64,000 nucleotides of DNA from Plasmopara viticola (lineage: Eukaryota; Oomycota; Peronosporomycetes; Peronosporales; Peronosporaceae), in assembly GCA_001695595.3 (NCBI GenBank), contig MBPM02000003.1, forward strand, positions 1,426,001 through 1,490,000, given 5' to 3'. This document shows, piece by piece, positions 10,556-22,259 of this stretch. Made by a program: the position numbers and the translations under genes. The notes beneath the pieces are model-generated. The model worked only from the letters and a program-made list of their open reading frames with translations, had not been told where the DNA came from and searched no databases. Within the stretch, counting starts at the first letter, position 1, and each line of letters opens with the position of its first letter.

Positions 10556-12640
10556 ATGGCAGACACGCTTGACCTGACCAATGACGCCAAGAACGACGCT
10601 CCTGTCCCTGGCAGCGTTGCAGCCGCTCCACCGTCTCCTCAACCAGAAAACAAGCGCAGGAAGGTGGCACGAACGTCATTGACGCTTCGTGAAAAGGCTA
10701 TTGTCAAGAGCTTTTGCGAGCAAAAGTTGACGGACTGCAAAGTTCGAGGACAATCTCAGCCATCTCAGGAAGCCTTGCGACAGGAAGTAGTAAGTCAATT
10801 TGGCTGGTCGTGCGGTCGGTCAACACTATCGAAAATCATTGCAATGGACTGGAAGCTACTACGAGGCAGTCACGAGGGCGGTGAGGCGCCTAGGAACTTT
10901 AATATGAAGCGACGTCGACGTCCGCTGTTCCCGGCGTTTGAGGCCGATCTTGTCAAGTTTATACTCAAACATGTCGATAAAGAGATTGGTAGTGAGAAAA
11001 GTTATGAAAATGCCATGGACGTTGTGTCAGTCGATACTGAAGACGCTACGTTTGTGAAAGGACGAAGTGGGGAATATCGAAGACGACCGTTGACGGAGGC
11101 GCTGATTCTGGAAGAAGCGCAACGTTTGAAAGAAGTGCATGGGGTTACGGACAAAATGTTGGTCCTTTCAGTTGGCTGGCTGGCGCGGTTTAAGCATCGG
11201 CATTGTATTCGCTTACGCAAGCCTGCGCGTAAAGACACAGTGAATAGTGTCGAATCTGATATCACAGGTATTTGGACTGACGGGCTTCCATCAGCTACAC
11301 CGGCTACTATTGAGCCACTTGCGTCTCGTCACGGATCATCTATGGGCGATAATGAAGAGCTTTGGCCATTATCTACTGTCCCGCCAAATACGATAGAGTC
11401 GACGAAACGGTCTTTAATTCCAACAAAATTGGCATTGTGTTCTGCGCCATGGATTCAGAAGGATCATGTTAAAATTTCGTCGAAAATGATGGCATTGTTG
11501 GATCGAGTTCCGAAAAGCATTCGTGATCTGGGCTGTTCGTGTCACGATTACGATGATTTTATTGGTGCGATAAATGGCTTAAACGTGGTTGTTGTGGGAC
11601 TCGGCAGTGTTGTTGATGCATTTCTTCTCGCTCAAGCAGTTGGTGTGAATGGATCTGTGACGTGTTTAGAAGCAAGTTCTTCAAACGTAGGCGTCGCAGA
11701 ACAGATCGCTGGAAATTTTTGTCATCGCACGCTGGGGTTAACAACAGTTAATATGAATTTTATTGTAGCGGATTACAGCAATCAGTCGTTTTTACAAACC
11801 GACAATTTGAAAAATTTAGAGGGCAAAGTTGATTTTGCTCTTTGCAGCTGTTCATTTCAATCATCCGAGTTTTCTGCTGGCAAAGATGACATACTTAAGA
11901 TGACGTACAGTCTTTTGAAAGTCGGTGGTGAATTACGCGTGTCCAATTTGGTTTGTTCTCGACGATTGTCGTTATTCGAAACTGAAGAGATTTGTTTAGC
12001 AGAAAAAAGATACAATCCGAAGAAAAAAACCGAAAATTTGCCGGGGAGCTCAACTCATTTGCAATTCAAACTTTTACTTGGTGCTCCGTACTTAGGCGAT
12101 TTGCAACGAATGTTTCGGACTCTTGATGGCGATGTGGAAGTACGCATTAAAAGCTGCAGTGAAGCAGACGCAGCAGCAATTAACAGTGCGATTAATAATC
12201 TCTTACCCTATATTGCTCCTACCGGTGTTCAATTTCGTCGAATTATTGTTCACGCTTTTCGACTCGAAAATGTAGAGGATACCTGGGAAGATTATGGACA
12301 AAGTGCAATATTTAATGGTTGCATAGCTGAGGACAAGGCCGCTGAAGATAATGCTGGTTTAAAGTCATTCCACTTGGACGATACGTATAATTTCCAAAAA
12401 GGGGTACACACCCGTATTGATGGCAACACAGCCCAGATATTGCAGGCAACGTGGATGCAACGATACTTTTCAGTAAGTGGAGATCGTTCGAGGCATTGCG
12501 GTCCATTTGCGAAGAAAACGCATACCTGTGTTCCAGCCTCAGGAAGCACGTGTTTGATGGAGCCGAGAAATGTCATCACGATCGCTGACCTTACAACGTC
12601 TTCGCCGTCGACAAGATCTCGCGAAATTGCAAATATGTAG
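10556..12640 (+). CDS. CENP-B-type HTH fused to degenerate ArsM-like methyltransferase
   Basis: A single-exon protein of 694 residues. Residues 32-39 (NKRRKVAR) look like a nuclear signal. Residues 41-105 resemble a psq-like helix-turn-helix and 120-222 a CENP-B/Tc5-type DNA-binding domain (RRRPLTEALILEEA ... SVGWLARFKHRH). Residues 300-655 follow arsenite S-adenosylmethionine methyltransferases: RVPKSIRDLGCSC, NVVVVGLGSVVDAFLLAQ, ALCSCSFQS, LLKVGGELRVSNL, then EDYGQSAIFNG, HLDDTYNFQKG, GNTAQILQATWMQRYFSVSGDRS. The SAM loop, normally DLGSGSGRD, is VGLGSVVDAF, and the last catalytic Cys of the GECLGGALYW-like region is Leu. Catalysis on arsenite is therefore doubtful. The domain may be a binding module in a DNA-bound regulator (inference). 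The start at 10556 is preferred because the 31 upstream codons overlap the phosphatase promoter. Confidence 0.75.
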   Translation: MADTLDLTNDAKNDAPVPGSVAAAPPSPQPENKRRKVARTSLTLREKAIVKSFCEQKLTDCKVRGQSQPSQEALRQEVVSQFGWSCGRSTLSKIIAMDWKLLRGSHEGGEAPRNFNMKRRRRPLFPAFEADLVKFILKHVDKEIGSEKSYENAMDVVSVDTEDATFVKGRSGEYRRRPLTEALILEEAQRLKEVHGVTDKMLVLSVGWLARFKHRHCIRLRKPARKDTVNSVESDITGIWTDGLPSATPATIEPLASRHGSSMGDNEELWPLSTVPPNTIESTKRSLIPTKLALCSAPWIQKDHVKISSKMMALLDRVPKSIRDLGCSCHDYDDFIGAINGLNVVVVGLGSVVDAFLLAQAVGVNGSVTCLEASSSNVGVAEQIAGNFCHRTLGLTTVNMNFIVADYSNQSFLQTDNLKNLEGKVDFALCSCSFQSSEFSAGKDDILKMTYSLLKVGGELRVSNLVCSRRLSLFETEEICLAEKRYNPKKKTENLPGSSTHLQFKLLLGAPYLGDLQRMFRTLDGDVEVRIKSCSEADAAAINSAINNLLPYIAPTGVQFRRIIVHAFRLENVEDTWEDYGQSAIFNGCIAEDKAAEDNAGLKSFHLDDTYNFQKGVHTRIDGNTAQILQATWMQRYFSVSGDRSRHCGPFAKKTHTCVPASGSTCLMEPRNVITIADLTTSSPSTRSREIANM

Positions 12641-12989
12641 TGGACACGTAATGCCGCGCATCTATGTTGCTATTAGTCGACATGGTGCGCGATCCATTTA
12701 GGAAACCAATAAAAAGAGAAAGCAATACCCTTTTTCGTAAATTGCCGGTTCCCCTTGTTTTAAGCCAATGAAAAAAGGAGCAATTCCGTCAAAGAGAGCA
12801 ATATTTTTCTGTCAATGAATTCAGCACTGAACAAGTCATCGAAATGTGCCTTCCTCTACGTCGTCTTTCCTTTAAGAGTATACGCATTTACATGGCTCTT
12901 GAATTATATTTATGTATTGTTTTGAGCGACGTGATTTTACATAATATAACTGATATTCAAATATCATTTACAGTATCGAAATCTAAAGT
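12641..12989. other. Intergenic stretch, nothing recognised
   Basis: About 350 bp downstream of the HTH/ArsM-like gene. Short frames only, AT-rich towards the right. It presumably holds the 3' end of that transcript; I see no further gene or repeat. Confidence 0.5.
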
Positions 12990-13291
12990 TCAGAAGAATG
13001 AGAAGTTGAAGGGTCAAGCGCATTAAAAAACAATGTTTGCATACCGAAAGATGGCACAGTCGCTGGTGTTGTAGGTGGGGCTCGATGCCGACATGTTCTA
13101 ATATTGTGACCAGTCCCTCTGCACACTCTGCACCTGCGGACCAAAGGCGCCTCTGCATTAGCAGCCATCTCTACATGCTCAAACTGCGAAGGTAGGCGTC
13201 GAGTGGATCCAGATGGTCGGCCACGCGATAGCGCAAGTGGAGGTTTCTCCACCGAGGTCACTGCCGTCCAGGCTCGCATGTGATCCGACAT
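12990..13291 (-). pseudogene. Zinc-knuckle remnant, probably transposase C-terminus
   Basis: The frame contains SRGRPSGSTRR, PSQFEH and a C-x2-C-x4-H-x4-C knuckle (CRVCRGTGHNIRTC). This order of basic GRP motif and knuckle is typical of the C-terminus of MULE/FAR1-type transposases. No catalytic domain is visible upstream on the same strand, so it is a fragment. It could instead be a small retroviral-type nucleocapsid piece. Confidence 0.45.
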
Positions 13292-13492
13292 TCGGCGCTT
13301 TCGATGTGCGAGAATTTGCCTCTTCCAGAGTGTTGTACGAAAGCTCTTTTAAGGGTTGCATAGTGTTCATTGCGATAAGAGTGATGTTGAAAAGAGTGAT
13401 ATTGGGAAGAGGTGAGTAGGAGCTATTTCTTAAAAAACAAGGAGAACTGCTCTTATTGATAAAATGAAGCAATACCATTGGCTAAATTCAAG

Positions 13493-13528
13493 GGGTACCG
13501 GCAGTTCACCAAAAGGGTACCGGCAGTT
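13493..13528 (+). repeat. Short direct repeat, 14 bp
   Basis: The 14-mer GGGTACCGGCAGTT occurs at 13493-13506 and again at 13515-13528, separated by 8 bp. It may mark a small insertion or excision site next to the decayed transposon DNA on either side. Confidence 0.6.
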
Positions 13529-14559
13529 TAACGATCCCTTCATTTAATACGCACGTAGATATTGAATTCTTATGTATTTATCAACACAAATAAGCCCACG
13601 TGACGGATAAAAAGGAGATGTTTCTTAAGGAAATCTTCACATAAATTCCCGCTAACCTGCCCATTGGCTGTGATACAGAATCACTGCTCAATTTGCCTCG
13701 TCGAATCAAGCAACAGTTAGAAGTAACCAATCTCTTACTCAGCCAATTGGCTCCAAGCTGAAGATTACTCCAGTGAATCCAGTGGACCATATTTCCCCGT
13801 GTGTCTCAGCCGCGCATCCAGTGGATACTGGCGCACACCCATATCAAGCAACTGAACGATCCCGGCTTGACACACGAGGTATCGCAGAGCCAGCCGGCTG
13901 TTCTCTTGCTTCATTTATTGTCCTGGCTCCTGGGACGCCAAGTTCGTGAACGTAGACGACGATCTTGCGGCGCGCAAGACGATGACCAGCAGCGCATACT
14001 CCCATCGAGGTAAGCGCTTGCGATATCAAATCGAGTGCGAGTGTGACTTCAACGACATCCGCATGCTTTTCCGGCGTACCAGTTCCGGTTCTCGCGCATT
14101 TGACTTTGCCACTCCCTAAAGCTGCCGACATCGAAGCCATCGAAGCGGTCCACGACGTCAGTGAAAGCAAGCAAGCGGCATCCGTCTCGATCGTCCGTAT
14201 GAGCTTTCTCGCGCCAGGTACGCGAGGTCGATCGATACCGACTGCGCTTTCGAAAGCACAAGCATCACAACAAAAGCCGACGTCTGCCTTAAGGACGACC
14301 GCAAGCACATTGTCCAGGAACAGATCTGAGCCGTCCAGGTCAGCCAGATCTCCAAGGGTCGCAGTGGGGAATTTGTGTAAAAGTGAAGACTCGCGCTTTC
14401 TGCGAAATGATCGTGCGACATGAGATGAAAATTCTTGGCGGCAAACATTGGTTCTCCGAACTTGCATTCTCGGAGTTCGCTATTACGTGGACGTGTCGAG
14501 CGTCGACAGCGAGTTCGATGGCCTAATGATGGCGGAGGCTATTCACGATCTTAAAGTTT
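13529..14559. other. Coding-like remnant left of the copia element
   Basis: Between about 13935 and 14560 several plus-strand stretches look protein-like but are broken by stops and frame changes, for example VNVDDDLAARKTMTSSAYSH and TDCAFESTSITTKADVCLKD. A long minus-strand frame also exists at 13844-14467. I do not recognise a family. It is probably a decayed gene or element that the copia element inserted beside or into. Confidence 0.3.
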
Positions 14560-14890
14560 TGAAGTTAATCTAACGGTTTCCAAGGCTGTCCAATACGAGC
14601 GGCTGTTCGACAGTCCAAACGAACAACGATGGCGTCATGAATAGACACATGGACAGGCGCACTCTAGATGATGGGAAGATGACTGTGTCCGGATTGTAAG
14701 TCCTTCTGATTGATTAATATAAACGAATGGCTTAGATGTAGCAAAGTAGTTGTGAACTAAGGAACTGATGTAAACACTCACTTTGAAAGGTTCTTTCTTC
14801 CTCACAAGTGTATCCGCTCGGTTTTCCTTCGCGCGAACTCTTCACTACGCAACCCAACTCTTTGTCTTCGCTTCGCTCACTAATCCGACA
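14560..14890 (+). repeat. 5' LTR of copia element
   Basis: Shares with the 3' LTR a block starting GGTTTCCAAGGCTGTC, another reading AGACACATGGACAGGCGCAC, and a third reading CACAAGTGT followed by CCGCTCGGTTTT. It begins TG and ends CA. It is about 18 bp shorter than the 3' copy, mainly near its left end, and the two differ at many sites, so the insertion is old. Confidence 0.8.
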
Positions 14891-14899
14891 GGTCATAGG

Positions 14900-17800
14900 C
14901 CCAACAATCATGACCTCGGTGCATGAAGTCTCGGCCTAGGTCACCATCGACAATTTCAATGGCGACAACGATGCCACGTGGAACCGCTACGCAAAGACTT
15001 CCAGTATCGGAGAGAAGATAAAGGACGAAGACGTTGCAACCTGCCTTTGGCGAAGTCTGCCCAAGAGTTACGAGAATGTCGTGCTCAACTTAGAGATCAG
15101 CAATGCAGAGTTAGGGATCCCAGATGTGATTAGAGTGCTGACGAATGAGCACATTAAGCGTTAAGGGTTAAAAACTACGACAGTTAAGACGGAGGGAAGA
15201 GAAAGGCGTTTAGCACAGAGCGAGAATGTCGCCAGTGCGCATACTGCGGAAAATTAAGGCACTCGGCGGAGCGGTGCTGGACCAAGCAGAATGTTGAGAA
15301 TCGAAATGCTCGACGCGGCGGCCAAGCTCGCGGACGTGAAGCAAATAATGTTCACTATCAATCCAGCGATCAATACGACTACGACCGTGTTGGGTTTGCG
15401 GTCTCGGTCGATTGCCCAAATTCCGGAAAATATACCTGGAATGTAGGCAATCGACCGAGGTGCAACGCATCACATATGCAACAACAAGGACAAATTTGCA
15501 AGACTCGATGAGCACAATTTTGGCAAACTCTCGGTCGCTGATGAAAAGAAGACTGCGATCGAGGGTGTCGAGACCATCATTGAGCGCGTATTTGCCCGAT
15601 GGTATTGAATTTGACATTGAAATAAAGGACTTATTGTTCGTACCAGCGACGACAAGAATCTGATTTCGGACAGATCAACAAGTGTGACAAGTTTCAGGTG
15701 GTGTTTGATAGCCCATGCATAAACATTGCGCGCAAAGTCTCACACCAAGTTGTGGCTACAGCGGACCATGTGGATGGCCTTTACTGGCTTTGTACTCCCC
15801 AGTATTCAGCAAATTCGGCGGTGCGAGGACAAAAAACCAATTGACATGCAAAAATGGGTCACGCTCCACTCGACGTGCTTTGGAAGATGGTCAATGGCTG
15901 ATTGATTGATCAAGGACGCAAATGTGCCACTAGGTTCAAGTGACCGAGGCATGTGTCGAGGATGTCAGTTAAGGAAAATGGCTTAAAAACCATTTCCTGG
16001 CACTCAAAACAAGCGTCAATATGATACGTTTGAGCTTCTCCACTCCGACATATGCGGTCCCATGGAACAAGACTCTTTGGGTGGAAGCAGGTACTTGCTC
16101 CTTATTGTCGACGAAGCCAGCGGATGCATGATTTGCTTAAGTGCCACCTCTGAATCCGAAGAATGTCTCACAAGCTACATTTTTAAGGTGTAAACGCAAT
16201 TCGGCAAGCAAGTCAAATTTTTGAGACAAGATGGAGCGCGAAAATTCGCAACAAATTCGCTCAAGATTTTATATGGCGATCAAGGTATCGAGCACCAAGT
16301 CACGGTTTCATACGCACACCAAACATATGGTGCAGCTGAGCGGGCCATCAGAACCATGGTTACTATTGGCCGCGCTTTACTGCACTATGCAAAACTTGAC
16401 ATGTGTTTTCGGGGTGAAGCGGCAGTGACAGCAATTTATATCAAGAATCGACTGCCTTCACCCAAGATTTCAAGGAAAACCCCGTCTGAAATAGTGTAGA
16501 AGTACAAGCTAAGTGTTAAGCCCCTGCGTGTATTTGGCTGACGAACATTTAGTCTCACACCAAGAGAAAAACGACTCAAGTGGGACCCAAAAGCTCGTGC
16601 CGGTATCTTTATGGGATATTCAGAATCATCGAAGGCTTATCGGATCTTTGACTTTGACGCAGGACAAATTATTGTTAGTCGCGACGTCAATTTGATAAAA
16701 AAAAGCCTGGATTCGCATTTGCGTGGCAACCAGCTCCTGACTGTGATGACGATGATATCTATCTTGATCCGCTTGCAATCAATGACAGTGTTCTTGTGGA
16801 CCAGATGAAATTCAAGTCATCTGGAAAGCGCAAGAGCCGATCAGGCGCATGTGACACAAACAATGATTTAGATCTTCCGCGCTACGAGTATCACGAGAAT
16901 GGACTTGAGAAAGCAAGTGCGCCTGAAAGTTCTGACGGGCGACGAGCCAAACGCAAATCGGTCGGGCGCATGATCAGTACTCAGTAAAGTGAACAAGAAA
17001 AGAGAGAAACAAGTGATCATTCGGTGCCACGCGATTTTTGGCATGCAAGCGCTAATGTAGTCGAAGCTACCAACCTTTCTAGACCATCGAGTTATCAAGA
17101 TGCAATTTGCGGACCCGATCAAGTGCATTGGCGAAAAGCAGTGCGTGCAGAATTGGATTCTAACGAATTCGCAATGCATTTAGAGCGGCCAAATTCCCAG
17201 CAGGACAACATTCTATTGGAACTAAGTGGGTTTTCAAGATCAAGCGCAAAGCCGACGGATCAATCAAAAAGTACAAGGCGCGTCTCGTCGCGAAAGGGTT
17301 CAAAAGCAATACGATGTTGACTTCACGGAGACGTTTTCGCCCGTAGTCCAGTACGGCACACTGTGTATGGTGATCAGCTTGACAAAGTATTTAGGATGGC
17401 CCCTTGGCCAGCTTGATGTTGTTACGGCATTCCTTTACGGTGCCACGAATGAAGTCGTTTATTGTGTGGTACCAAAGAGAGTGGAGCTCGAAGGTAATTT
17501 TGTTTGCTTGGTACTGTTGAAAGCGATTTACGGCCTAAAACTAGCATCTCGTGTTTAAAACGAGACGTTTAATAAGTTTGTATGCTCCATTGGTTTTTGT
17601 GTATCTGCTTTCGACCCTTGCCTCTAATTTAAGAATGTCGACGGCCATTGTATATTGCTACTGGTCCATGTGGACGATGTACTCATCACTGGTAGCTCGG
17701 TTGAGCTCATTGCGCAAACTAAAGGCAGTCACAAGTCACGATTTGAGATGACGGTCAGTGGAAGAATGTGCTTTTTTCTGGGTATCGAACTTGTGGATAA

Positions 17801-18620
17801 CGCCGACGGTAGTATCACACTTTGCCAGAAACGCTATGTCGACGACATTCTCAAGAAATTTGACTTGAGTGACTGCAAAGCAGTAACAAGTCCGACCGAC
17901 TTAAGCTCACGACCTGTGCCGAGCACTGCAAAAATAAAGGCTGATGTTACAGTTCGTGAAGCTGTAGGTGCCTTGATGCAACTCTCCAGACATTGCTTTT
18001 GCTGTTTGATATGTATCACGTTATCACCTTTCATGGAGAAGTCGCAAGATGAATACTAGGTTGCGATAAAAAGATTTCTTCGCTACCTTCAAGAAGCAAG
18101 TCGCATGGCATCACATTTAAAGTTAGTGATCAAGTGGATTTCCGTGGATATTCGGATGCACACTGGGCTGGCGATCATGTGGGCCGCAAGTCAGCTTCTG
18201 GCTATGTATTTTTGTTGATGGGGGCACCTGTGAGTTGGAGAAGCAAGAATAATCAAGCGATTTACTGTCGACCAGTGAAGCTGAATTTATCGCACTCAGC
18301 CTGGCGATACAAGAAGGCAAGTGGGTACATCGTCTTCTTTGTGAAGTTTAGGTGCAGCTCGTAACGATAAGCCAGAACTAAAGCTATTTGAAATTTATCT
18401 ATCTTGTCTCAGGATGACGAAGAATCCGGTCACCCATGGTCGAGTCAAGCACATTAGTATCAAGTATCATCACATCCGTGACGAAGTAAAGCGAGGTGAA
18501 TTTAAGCTTGAAAGTTGCGAGACCTCGGCAATGCTGGCAGACATTATGACAAAGGCATTTCCAGGACCACGTCATACTGACCTTAGGAGGGCTCTCGGAA
18601 TTCTCGCGTGCTTGTATTGA
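14900..18620 (+). pseudogene. Copia gag-pol remnant
   Basis: Gag: about 14955-15165 ([32 protein letters not shown]). Zinc knuckle C-x2-C-x4-H-x4-C near 15236-15290 (CAYCGKLRHSAERC). Integrase: about 16020-16500 (LLHSDICGPME, GAAERAIRTM, IYIKNRLPSPK). Reverse transcriptase: about 17215-17930 (KYKARLVAKGF, FTETFSPVVQYGTL, QLDVVTAFLYG, LLVHVDDVLITGSS). RNase H: about 18140-18610 (GYSDAHWAGDHVGRKSASGY, HISIKYHHIRDEVKRGE, ADIMTKAFP). Frames change repeatedly and stops interrupt integrase and RT, so it cannot be autonomous. Confidence 0.88.
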
Positions 18621-18629
18621 GGGGATTAT

Positions 18630-18978
18630 TGGAGTTGAACAGTTTCCCTCGGAATTGTTCCGGTTTCCAAGGCTGTCTAATACGAGCGGCTGTCCGACGG
18701 TCTAAATAAACAAAGATGGCGTCATATATAGACACATGGACAGGCGCACTCAGCCCGGATAAGAAGATGATTGCACCCAGATGGTAAGTTTTTCTGGTTG
18801 GCTTAGATAAATGAATGGCTTAGATGTAGCAAAGGAGTTGCGGACTAAGGGCCTTAATATATACTCACTTTGAAATGTTCTTACTTCCTCACAAGTGTCT
18901 CCGCTCGGTTTTACCCTCGCGAAGACTCTTCATTTCAATCCTTAACTCTTTGCCTTCGCTTCGCTCACCATTCCAACA
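18630..18978 (+). repeat. 3' LTR of copia element
   Basis: Second LTR copy, starting TGGAGTTGAAC after the purine-rich AGGGGATTAT and ending near CCATTCCAACA. It aligns with the 5' LTR along its whole length with substitutions and small indels. Confidence 0.8.
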
Positions 18979-21900
18979 TGAGGCACAGCCCATTGATGCC
19001 TTGTTTCGCGGCGTCGGTATTAAGACTGGATTTACGACAGCAATGTTCCACATATACTTCCGCGCGGCCTAACGCACTGATGATTGACGAAAGAGTCTGC
19101 GAACAGATTCAAATTGGAGAGCGTGTCAACTCACTTCTTGGGAGCTATGCTACGTTTTCATCGCAGCCTCTCGATTTCGGCCAATGCCCACCATACGCCC
19201 TCTAGCTTGACGCGATTCGTCCCTCACCGGCTGACGGATACGACGCCTGTACAGGAAAATGTGGGAACGAGGTCGTGTGCGGACATTGTCCAGTAGAATT
19301 CATTACCACTTAACAGGCTAAACTCCATTGATGATGCTGCCAAGGTCTCACCTTGGGCACGAATGAAAGGTCTTTGTTGACGCCGTTCAGTAGTCCAAGA
19401 GGGAAGCCACATGAAACCTTTGATTGCAGAGGCATGAAGAAGTGGAAGGGCAAGCGCACTCGCAGAGCTGACGACTTAGCCAACACGCTACAAAAGAATA
19501 AGCTCAAGACAGTCACCGGCATCATGACGAGAAACTACTTTTTTTACCGTCCTTGGACAAGTTGAAGTTGACCTTAAGTGTTGACGTGCGGTGGTCAGCG
19601 TCAGAACCCCCGTTCGATTCTTGATCGTACCACGCATCCCTAAAGCTTTACGTACAAAAACTGAATCGAGGCACTCTTTCTATAAAAAACCCACGTTTGT
19701 CAAGCAAAGAAAGCAGGCAATGCCAATCGAGGCGGTTGTTGCTGAGTGGAAAAGACTGCCAGCCTGCAGCTCCAGCTCGCTCCTGCCGACGCTCGCGTCG
19801 TTGGGCTTCGTAGCACGATGCGAAACAAGATGACCCAGACACACTTTGCGACATGGCGCCATAGATAGCTCCGCTCGCTTTCACCACCGCTTTGCTGGCT
19901 GAGATGATTGAGACGAAAGGAAAATTAACTATAGTTGCTCAACTGCACTTGTTAAATCGTGTTTAAAGTGCTTTAAAACCATCGACAACCACGACTTTCG
20001 CTCACAAGTGGGCGGAGTACTTCCGTTCCAAGCTTTCGAAGACTCTCGGGGAAAATAGTCGTACGGTGGTCGCGTGGTGAAGGTGTCCTGCAGCGAACCC
20101 GACACTGCGCGCTACTCGAGCCCTAGCACTTTTTAAATGATTCCTATGTGCACAGCACAATAATTCTTAATGTAGGATATCTGGAATCAGCTGCCAAGTA
20201 GTCTTCCATTCGCGTGGATCCCATCCCCCTACTGCCATATCCCGCATCTCAACATGCTACTATGCTTGTTAAGGTCAGCGATAGGCAAGAAATGTAGGAG
20301 ACGCTCTAATAGCAAGCTTATTTGCTCGGAGACCTTGTGTATCTCCGCGACTGTGAATTTTTTCTCAGATGACAAAGCTATCTTGCAGATAAATATGGTT
20401 GACGGTGAGTACTTGATATTGGACTGTTGCCCACCGAGTGCAGGGGTGGACACAGGAGAGACAAGTGGCCTGATCCCGTGGGATGGAAGCAGTCTTTTAA
20501 CTGTTAACACCAACGAAAAAAAAAACGGCCACTTACATATTGTCACGTCCAAGCGAAACCTGGTCATCTGAAACACAAGCATCTTACTGTCGCTATATTA
20601 CCAACACCTCATGTCGGTACCGCGACATTATACTGAAATGCACGACCTCTTACTTCATTCCACGATACCGCCAACAATAATTGTTAAGATTCAAACGGGA
20701 AAAGGAGAACTTTCTCTGCCCGACTGCGCCGAGTCGGTCTTCGGCTTCTTCGTCACACGCGATACCATTTTCAAGAGACATTGCAGCGACGGTACATTAC
20801 TGAATTTCCCTTCCACTGAGCGGGATCGGAGAGGCATGCAGCTGCTACGACTAAACGAACAAGATATTCTGAATTTGAACGTCGGCCAACCCGATCGCCA
20901 TGGTCGCTTCACTACAAGTCTTCAACTTCTTTGGCCACCCACAGCGCAAAACAGTGACCCTAGCGCACCTTGTCCGGTATAGCAACGAGATGCAACCCAG
21001 CTCCGTCAAGCAGTGCGCCACGCCGAGATAACCGTCATCTTCACCCTTGTATTGCGATTAGCAAATCTCGACCTTCCAACCTCCCTTTCTGCTGGTCAAG
21101 AAGTTCAAGTACTTATTTGCATCCTGCCTCGTCAAACACACGATACTTGTTACGATTGTATGCCACAGTCTTCCCATACGCGGCCTGCACGACTTGGAGC
21201 TTGTCCAAGTATGTAAGAGTTACCAACATTACCACAGCTTGCAGCGCTGTGCACACGCCATCAAATGCCGTACTCCATCCAAGTAAATGGTACGAACGCT
21301 CTGTCGCCAAGAACTTTTGAAGCGACTTGTACTCTCTTGGTTCCACACTATACGCGGTGTACGTACTAAGCAACAATCAACACCAACCAGTCCGGAGCGC
21401 CCTTGCAATTCTTACGCGGCCCGAGACTCTTCGAGCCATCCACCCACTCGATCTAATAAAAGTATTTTGTCGCAAGCCCAACATTCACTGTTTGGCGACC
21501 CAGCATCGATTTTACCGGACAGATCTCGTAGGGGTCGCCTACCTCCACAAGCTTTTCATCCGTGATTTCCCGTTCCCTCTCCTTGGTGAACGGAGGCACT
21601 CAGCGCATGTCCTCTTCCAAAGAGGCAGCGATGGCCGCCAACGTCTCTGTCTTTCTAGGGCGACCCAAACGACCATGAAGACGTCGAAGCTGCCTAGAAT
21701 TTTTAAAATTCGCAGCCACGTCCTCGCTCAAGTCAACCCCCCTCCCTCAGCAGCGTCCGCCGCGCGATGCTTCTCTACATGGACTTGCAGTTGCTGCAAA
21801 AGGAACTTGTCCAAGTCCTCTTCACTTACCGTGCTCGAGCCCATCGATGGCTACGGGGAAACTGTCGCTTCGCCTTCTCCTCAGCAGCTTCCATCGCAAG

Positions 21901-22259
21901 ATTTGAAGTGAAAACCGTCTCGTTTACGCTTGTCGATTGGCTTGACAATCCCCCTCACCTCGGCCACCAGCTCAAGGTTCGGACCTGAGTGTCAACGACG
22001 TAGCGGGGTCCGCCCTCTTTCACTGGCTGCTTCGATATTTTTAAAAGGCAAACCACGGTACACCTGCTATCTACCAAGAAAATCTACAATGATTGACTAT
22101 GGCAAAAATAAGTTGCAATGTTATGGACGCCGCACAAAAAAGCTTAAAATTGTTTCGAACGAAAAGTGATAAGATCGTACCTGCTATGCTTATGATATAC
22201 TCTACTTGGTACTACTAGTCGACACTTGCATTACCATGGACGCAAATCTAAATATGATA
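18979..22259. other. Unresolved repeat-like DNA, 3.3 kb
   Basis: Frames up to 194 codons on both strands (longest 21327-21911 plus) without recognisable domains. Composition between about 20,600 and 22,000 is Cys/Pro/Ser-rich in translation, as seen when decayed coding DNA is read in the wrong frame. I could not assign it to an element family. No tRNA or other RNA gene is apparent. Confidence 0.45.

Larger units (their letters stand above)
14560..18978 (+). mobile_element. Decayed Ty1/copia LTR retrotransposon
   Basis: Two related LTRs (14560-14890 and 18630-18978) flank a 3.7 kb interior that codes, in the order gag, zinc knuckle, integrase, reverse transcriptase, RNase H, which is the copia order. 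The interior has many stops and frameshifts. Purine-rich AGGGGATTAT directly precedes the 3' LTR and may be the polypurine tract. I see no matching target-site duplication at the outer edges, so the ends are uncertain by some bases. Confidence 0.88.

Noticed and set aside
13844..14467. 207-codon minus-strand frame as a gene
   Set aside because: No start context, no splice partner and no recognised domain. The plus strand of the same region shows equally protein-like broken stretches.
14555..18990. Target-site duplication around the copia element
   Set aside because: The five bases next to each LTR do not match; the ends may be eroded or misplaced.
19580..19650. B-box-like GTTCGATTC suggesting a tRNA 3' half
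   Set aside because: The T-arm bases do not pair and no A-box or acceptor stem is present upstream.
21327..21911. 194-codon plus-strand frame as a gene
   Set aside because: Composition looks like out-of-frame coding DNA (many His, Arg, Ser, Pro) and no domain is visible.
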